Below, piece after piece: positions 58,460 through 64,000 of a stretch of DNA of 64,000 nucleotides. The stretch is taken from positions 304,105 through 368,104 of the forward strand of contig NMRA01000443.1 of NCBI GenBank assembly GCA_002633005.1. Reading direction: 5' to 3'. The notes beneath the pieces are model-generated. The model was not told the origin of the DNA and did no database searches. It worked only from the letters and a program-made list of their open reading frames with translations. A program made the translations under genes and the position numbers. Position 1 is the first letter of the stretch; every line of letters begins with the position of its first letter. This DNA is from Phoronis australis (Eukaryota > Phoronida > Phoronidae).

Positions 58460-59221
58460 CCAAAATGATTTTCTCCTCCTGGAAACATCACTTTTAAAAA
58501 AACCGTTACCATTGAATGATCGGAACGGTAACCGAATTCTATTATGGAGTCGTCAATATCAGCTAAAAGGTTTTCAGAAATTAGAAAAAAAGTCTAGTCT
58601 GGATCGTTTACTTCCAGCTCTCTAAGTATATTCTTTACTACTGGGGTTTAGTTCCCGCCACACATCAACAATAGACAATTCTGTACAAATCTCCATCTAT
58701 TTAATCCGTGACTTTGGGTTATTAGCCTGTCGATAATTAAGCGTGTCCTTAGACTGATCGAGAGCAAGATTAAAATCGCCTGCCCAAATAACAGAGTAAT
58801 TTCCTATATCTCGAATATCTTGTTTTATTCTTTCAAAAAAAGACGACGAGTCCATATTTGGACAATACGTATTAATTAACGTAATTCTTGTCTCAGTAAT
58901 AGTAATATCCAAAATTAATTTATTACCATTGTAGTCTTGCCTAATGTTACGCAATTTATACTCAAAAGTGTTCTTAAAGAGGATCGCCACTCCACTGGAG
59001 TTTGAGGAATTTGAATTGAAAAAACATTCATATCCCCACATTGATCTAATATTGTTTTCTTCTCTCTTAGTAAAGTGTGTGTCCTGTAGGCAATAGATGG
59101 AGTATTGTTTTTCTCCTAAATAATTGAGTACATCTTTTCGTTTTTCATGGAGACCCAGCCCTCTGCAGTTCAATGACGTTACTTTAAGTTCACCTGTCAT
59201 CATTACAACGGTTATGCACAT
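58460..59221 (-). pseudogene. LINE ORF2: AP-like endonuclease domain
   Basis: The start is probably at MMTGELKVTSLNCRGLG. Motifs visible are SLNCRGL, CLQDTHF (a Q-D/E-T-H motif with D for the usual E), SGVAILF, INTYCPN and WAGDFNLALDQ. After a stop at 58697 the frame continues with SRLDFFL and SDHSMVTVF, the C-terminal SDH motif. A stop and at least one shift make it non-functional. Confidence 0.8.
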
Positions 59222-60175
59222 ATATCAAATGACAATCAAATATTAATGGTACAATCCTGACCCATTCACACCACATACACACAAAACAAAACAAAAACAA
59301 TACAAACACATCCACGAGCACATCATAGATTTCACAGAGTACAACATCGATGTGAAATATAATGTAACATAGGATAGAAAAACTGATCCTCATGGTAAGG
59401 CTTATTCTCCCAGTATTTTTCATAATGAGACTATAATAATAAGCATTGCCCACACGGTCTCATACAAAAACAAGTAGAACGAAATTTAAGGATAACTACA
59501 TTTCAGTAAAGTGATTTGGCTCTATAGAATGCGTTTGAGACTTGTCGGGACGCCCGCACAGAGCAAGCAGATCACACACATAAAATAATAAGGTTGCCCG
59601 CATTCTGTGGCTACACGCAATACAAAGCCCTCTCATAAATAGCCTCCCAGATAGATTGCCCAGCTTGAAGCTATATGACGCTTAGACCAAAATAGAACAA
59701 AATAGAACACAGCTACAACAATAAGACTACGCGACACGGTTGTCACGAACTTTGGCATAGCCTGAGTAGCAGGTATATGTTAGGTGTGAAAACGATACGT
59801 TGGGCACAACGGCTAACGTGAAGAAAAAAATAGGCTATTCATATACACAGTAATGGCTACCGGAAGTACGGGGAAGTACGTTTGTACTGAGGTCTCTCTA
59901 CAGGGTCCCAAGTACCTGACAATTATGGTACGCTACACTTGTAGTTTGGCAATTGCACATGGAGTACAGAAGCAGTTAAAGGTTAAATGGATAATGCGAA
60001 GCATTGGAATTACCGTGTAACTCAATCAACTTTACGGAAAAAGGAAATTCAGCCATCTTTCATGCAGACTATAGTACAAAGTGAGTAATCTCACCAAAAG
60101 CTGAATACAAGACGTTGGAAACTATTGCACTACTGTATTATGTTCTTGCTTGCGTGTATAATGTTGATCTGAGAA

Positions 60176-61012
60176 TTAGATGCCCTGTAAATCTTCCATG
60201 CTGCTCACCGGTTTAATTTCATTGGCCCAGTTCTTGTAATAAATTCTTCCATCATATGTCCAGCAACTCTGAATCCGGGCGCCCAGGTCTCTACAAGCCT
60301 TGTACAACTGTGCTCGTTTTTTGGTCAGATTCTCGTTAACGTAGATCTTGCCAGCTTCAGTTTTCAATTTCTTTTTATTTCTCATGAATTCGGCTCTTGC
60401 ATTGTAATTCGTAAATTTCACTATAATTGACCTCGTCTTGGCATTACCTTGGATTTTTTTACCTAGGCGGTGACTGCGACATATGTCAGACTTCTCAACG
60501 GTAGCACCAATTCTTTTAGCTAGACCAATAACAATGTCGTCTGTGCACTCCTTGTCGCTTTCTTTTATTCCGCTGATTACAACGCAGTTTCGGCGGCTAT
60601 ACTGTTCAAGCTCATCCAAATCAGATTCCAACCTGTGTATCTGAGAGCCACTTTCTTGCTTCAGCTTGTCGAGTTGATTTTCAAGTGTTGTTATTTTTTT
60701 ATCCTTTTCAGCCATTTTTTGATCGTATTGAAGCTCTAGTGCTTTGTACATTTCAGACAAGCCAGCGTCAATTAAGGGCTTTATCATGTTTGTAAACAGT
60801 GACTGGATATCTGAGTCCATGAGTGCCTCCTTTAGTTCATCTTTCAATGACCGAGTCTTCTTGGTGACATTTTGTCCCTTTCCTGTCAATATGGCGTCCA
60901 TTGTCGGTTGCTTCAGAGGTTTTTTTGACGTCGAAGCTCGGAGTTCACTAGAGTTTCGGCTTGGTGTTCTTTTTCTGCCACTTGTCGGGGTCTGGTCGTT
61001 ATTCCTAATCAT
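60176..61012 (-). CDS. LINE ORF1 protein (coiled coil plus RRM-like nucleic-acid-binding domain)
   Basis: It is 278 residues and intact from ATG to stop. A basic, serine-rich N-terminus (about 1-50) precedes a coiled coil at about 100-150 (KKITTLENQLDKLKQES). An L1-ORF1-type RRM follows, opening RRNCVVISGIKE, with KTRSIIVKFTNYNARAEFM and a C-terminal domain (IYVNENLTKKRAQLYKACRD). L1/Tx1 ORF1 proteins bind RNA and form trimers. The frame is uninterrupted, unlike ORF2, so the insertion is relatively young. Confidence 0.85.
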   Translation of the reverse strand: MIRNNDQTPTSGRKRTPSRNSSELRASTSKKPLKQPTMDAILTGKGQNVTKKTRSLKDELKEALMDSDIQSLFTNMIKPLIDAGLSEMYKALELQYDQKMAEKDKKITTLENQLDKLKQESGSQIHRLESDLDELEQYSRRNCVVISGIKESDKECTDDIVIGLAKRIGATVEKSDICRSHRLGKKIQGNAKTRSIIVKFTNYNARAEFMRNKKKLKTEAGKIYVNENLTKKRAQLYKACRDLGARIQSCWTYDGRIYYKNWANEIKPVSSMEDLQGI

Positions 61013-61697
61013 GTGAGATGAATTACTGTCGGTTCTGTCTTCAAACTAAATTAATTTCGTTATTGTTAGATGGGAGAGTCGCACAAGTCAGAAAACCAAC
61101 CTTCCCGCCATGAGGGTCACGTGTTCTCCGAGGGGTTATTTTGCTATGAGTGTACCTTTCTTAAAAATGAAATTTTGACTTAAAAAGGTTTTTACCTAAA
61201 AATAATAATGACACATCAATACAAAAAGTATATTAAATATTTCCTGGTCTTTGTTCTCAGAAAATATATACTTTTACTAGTTGACAAAGCTTAGTTTTTT
61301 GATGTAGGCTACGAGTTAGCCTGAATGGAGGCCACTAGATAAGGTTGGAGATAACCTTACATGTTTTTGGGGGGCAGAGCGTTTCCGGATGATATCTAAA
61401 GATCTGATGGGCGCATTTCAATGAAACTTGGAACAGAAGCGCGGGCACCGTTTGATTTTCAGGCGGATTCGACTATTGCAGCGCCTCTTAGTGGTCATTT
61501 TGTATGAGAGCGTTTCTGGTAGAGAACAGATAGGTGGATTTCAATGTAAGTTGACACAGATACGTGATGTCACTGCGCTAGCACCATTAAATTTTTGGGC
61601 GGATTTGACCACTGTAGCAGGTGTTGTTTTGGGCGAAGAATGTTTTCGGATGATATAGAGACGGGTTTTCCGAAACTTGACTGGGAGGTATGCGATA

Positions 61698-62007
61698 CAG
61701 GGACGGATCCAGAATTTTGAGTTAGGGGGGCCAGGGCACAGGAATAACCAGAATTTCGGCAGATGCGCGCGCCCAGATTAAATGTAGGGTTGCAGTGGTC
61801 TCGAATTTTTGAGTTAGCGGACCTTTTAACAAAAAAACACGGTATACGGTGTTTTTTCAGGGCCTATGCATTGTTTATTCACCCCCCGAGCCCCCTGGTT
61901 TCGCGCATGCGCTAGTCAGCAATTCGCACCCTAACTGCCAAATGGTATCTTTTAGAATTTTGGGGGGTGGCCCCATTGCCCCCCACCCCCCTCTAAATCC
62001 GCCACTG
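61698..62007 (+). mobile_element. CAGTGGCGG-type MITE, in 4-kb repeat copy 2
   Basis: It is the same insertion as at 29748, with target duplication CGATA/CGATG (61693-61697, 62008-62012). Ends are CAGGGACGGATCC and the complement of CAGTGGCGG. Confidence 0.75.
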
Positions 62008-63339
62008 CGATGACCACGCTCCGGCATCATTTGATTTCCGAGCTCATTCGACTACTGTAGCACCTCATAGCGGCTCTTAGAAACATATCGTTTGCGATAC
62101 ACGTAGCGCGTGTCAAGGCCTCAACGCTGCTCTTGGTATAGAAAGTATCACTTGGATTATTTGCCCATATAGCCCAAAATATTTGGACTCTAAAAATCCT
62201 TCCTCCGTGCCAGAAGCTTTCATTGACCACTTGCTCCTGTACTGTTGCATTTCGCAGACGCAAAAATATCGCGAAGGAACTAAGTGTCATGAGCTTCTGT
62301 TGTAGTGCATAGCGATATTTTGCGCCCTTGCATAACCTTACTTTTCGTGACTGAGAGCCCATGGGCATGGGCGGCGTGCCATAGGGGCCTGAGGGGCTTT
62401 AGCCCTCCCTTTTTTCAGTGCTGCGCAGCTAATGGCCCATGGGTCTATGGAACACAGGAATAGCTCGGCTCAACCCGCCCCTCTCTTTATTTAGGTGTGA
62501 TTCTTGGGATGAGCTGTCACATAGTGGGCGCAATATCGTAAAACGTGGAAAATGAACAAGAATCGGATTTCGGATTTTGTCTTACTCGGCAATCACATAT
62601 TCAGGGGAGCCGTTACCACTGATATGCGTAAATGTACACGTGCCTCGCTGACAAATATGAAAAGAGCAAACATAAAGTTATTGTTTTAATTTGTTTTTTT
62701 TTCAATTTGTTTTTTTTTTCAATTTGTTTTGTCAATGCCTAGTAACTCAAGCACTTCTTTTATTCAAACTGTCGTGGGAACGGTGCCGTGGCCCTATAGA
62801 AGTTTTTCGAATAAGACTATTTACATGAACTGAAGAGCTTCCGATATTAACTCAACCAGAAAAACTCCCACAAAGGATGTAACAACAGCCACGCTCATCT
62901 ACTTAAAATGTGTCGGATTTTGTAAGAATCTCCTTTCATTGTTGGCTTTCTCTCGAATGAGTAACGCATGCGCACTGGAAAAATACCAAATAGTGTGATG
63001 TCAGCCGCTTCTTAAAGGGGCTACCTTACGCCTTTTCAAAATTCACCAGATTCTTTGGGGTATAAGATAATTCAGATGAGCGCCTTATCCATAAGAAAAG
63101 AAACCCCAGTTAAAACCCCAGGCGTTGTGGCAAGCTATTAAAATTGCAACCTGCCAAATACAGTAAGGAAATTTGCTCTTTACTCAGATAAGAACTGATT
63201 TTTGGTCTTGCAAGGAAGACTGTTTGATATTCCTCGAGACTCTGACCATGACATGCCGCGACGACTAAACTTGTAGAAGCTGCGAATAAAGTGCCAGTGA
63301 TTTATAAGTTTTGCTTATTTTAAATAATAATAATAATAA

Positions 63340-63947
63340 TCTCTTGTCAATCAGTGCCAATGGCGCACAGCCTCTCTAGCGTCATACCAGCAACAAACTT
63401 GATGGAAAAGATTTCCAAGGTTACATGTTAGGATACTATTCCGAAGGTTCACTACTCCTAAAGTCTACTACTCCGAAATTAATGCGATGGTTCGCTACCT
63501 TCGAAAGTTCACTACTTCGAATTTCCATAATTCTGAAACCAGAACTCTGGCAGTTAATTACTCCGATTGTCAGCTAAGGAGTCGGAACTGGCATGAAAAA
63601 AGTATTGTATTTGAGCCCATTTAGTAACTATTTAAAGGGTGTACAAAAGTTGAATAGTTCTTAAACATCGATTACATTGTTTACAATGGCGCTCAGTTCC
63701 AATCACTGCCAATCGTGTATCTTCAATCTAGCTAAGGACTCATTTAGTTTCAAAAGTCTAGCAGGGACAATATGGGGTCAGAACTTCAGCTACCAATGGC
63801 GGCGGTTTTAAATTTAAGAAGACTGAATGGGACTCTCCGACTTCGTGAAGACTGGCAAGGACAGGCTAGCCTACTAACTACATTTCGTTTCGATCCGGCC
63901 ATGCGCGTGGTTCCGATGGGTGAGTTTGAGGGGCAGAGGCCCTAAAC
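63340..63947. other. No coding feature seen
   Basis: Loose repetition of 'ACTACT(T/C)CGAA' phrases occurs at about 63445-63560. It is otherwise featureless. Confidence 0.4.
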
Positions 63948-64000
63948 CATTGGCGGATTTAGGGGGGGGGCAGGTGGCCCGCCCCCCCCCCCCCTCCCCC
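63948..64000 (-). mobile_element. CAGTGGCGG-type MITE start, cut by window end
   Basis: It opens CATTGGCGGATTTAGGGGG and runs into a poly-C stretch at the end of the window. Confidence 0.6.

Larger units (their letters stand above)
56947..61127 (-). mobile_element. Tx1/L1-like LINE inserted in copy 2 of the 4-kb repeat, with internal RT deletion
   Basis: It is bounded by a target duplication CCGAGG(G)GTTATTTT at 56933-56946 and 61128-61142. The empty site is visible in repeat copy 1 near 29195-29210. The 5' end (AGAACACGTGACCC) is at 61127 and an A-rich 3' tail at 56947. ORF1 and a nearly complete endonuclease are present. Reverse transcriptase is cut after NKPGLL near 57405, so the catalytic ADD region is gone. 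Confidence 0.9.
54687..63325 (+). repeat. 4-kb unclassified interspersed repeat, copy 2 (with LINE insertion)
   Basis: It is collinear with 27707-31745 but holds the Tx1/L1-like LINE (56947-61127) and about 650 bp at 55107-55760 with no counterpart in copy 1. It ends at an (AAT)n tract. Both copies hold the same MITE at the same site, so that insertion predates their separation. Confidence 0.85.

Overview
The window is eukaryotic, from an animal. Coding sequence is sparse, introns have GT-AG borders and reach about 10 kb, and the rest is dense with mobile-element debris. The recognisable host genes (TBC1D25, and a single-exon TRIM-NHL gene), the CR1/L2-like and Tx1/L1-like retrotransposons, Kolobok-like TTAA elements and a Ty3/gypsy remnant fit an invertebrate. 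A hemichordate or amphioxus is my guess; the species cannot be fixed from the sequence. Lone N characters at 1105, 6348, 22552 and 37230 mark assembly joins. At least two of them sit at what look like haplotype-duplication artefacts.

Layout. 1-3400: a roughly 1.1-kb segment present twice (1-1104 and 2211-3388), with a 66-bp minisatellite. 3690-5735: a decayed CR1/L2-like LINE. 6775-26553: a five-exon TBC1D25 gene on the + strand. It gives an open 739-codon product with PB1 halves, an LC3-interacting WDIV motif and a TBC Rab-GAP domain. Its introns hold a Kolobok-like THAP element, a fossil LINE RNase H, a MITE family and an array of degenerate modules with CTCF-like cores. 27707-31745: copy 1 of a 4-kb unclassified repeat. 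32275-34241: a TRIM-NHL gene on the - strand, with one apparent 1-base frameshift. 34260-38050: mostly featureless, with a MITE and a short orphan ORF.

38054-48054: three Kolobok-like elements of one family (two here, one in TBC1D25 intron 2) and a fourth of a second family. All are bounded by TTAA and carry broken THAP zinc-finger reading frames. 46480-54685: a Ty3/gypsy remnant (- strand) interrupted by the second-family Kolobok element, by a 4.6-kb THAP-bearing transposon with CAGGGCTCGA ends and an exact 5-bp target duplication, and by a MITE. 54687-63325: copy 2 of the 4-kb repeat, split by a 4.2-kb Tx1/L1-like LINE with its own target duplication. A CAGTGGCGG-ended MITE fragment closes the window.

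The two host genes are unrelated in function: one an autophagy/endosome Rab-GAP, the other a ubiquitin-ligase-type TRIM. The most interesting theme is that two structurally different DNA-transposon types, the Kolobok-like TTAA elements and the 5-bp-TSD element, independently carry THAP modules within one 41-kb span. The nested insertions allow relative dating.
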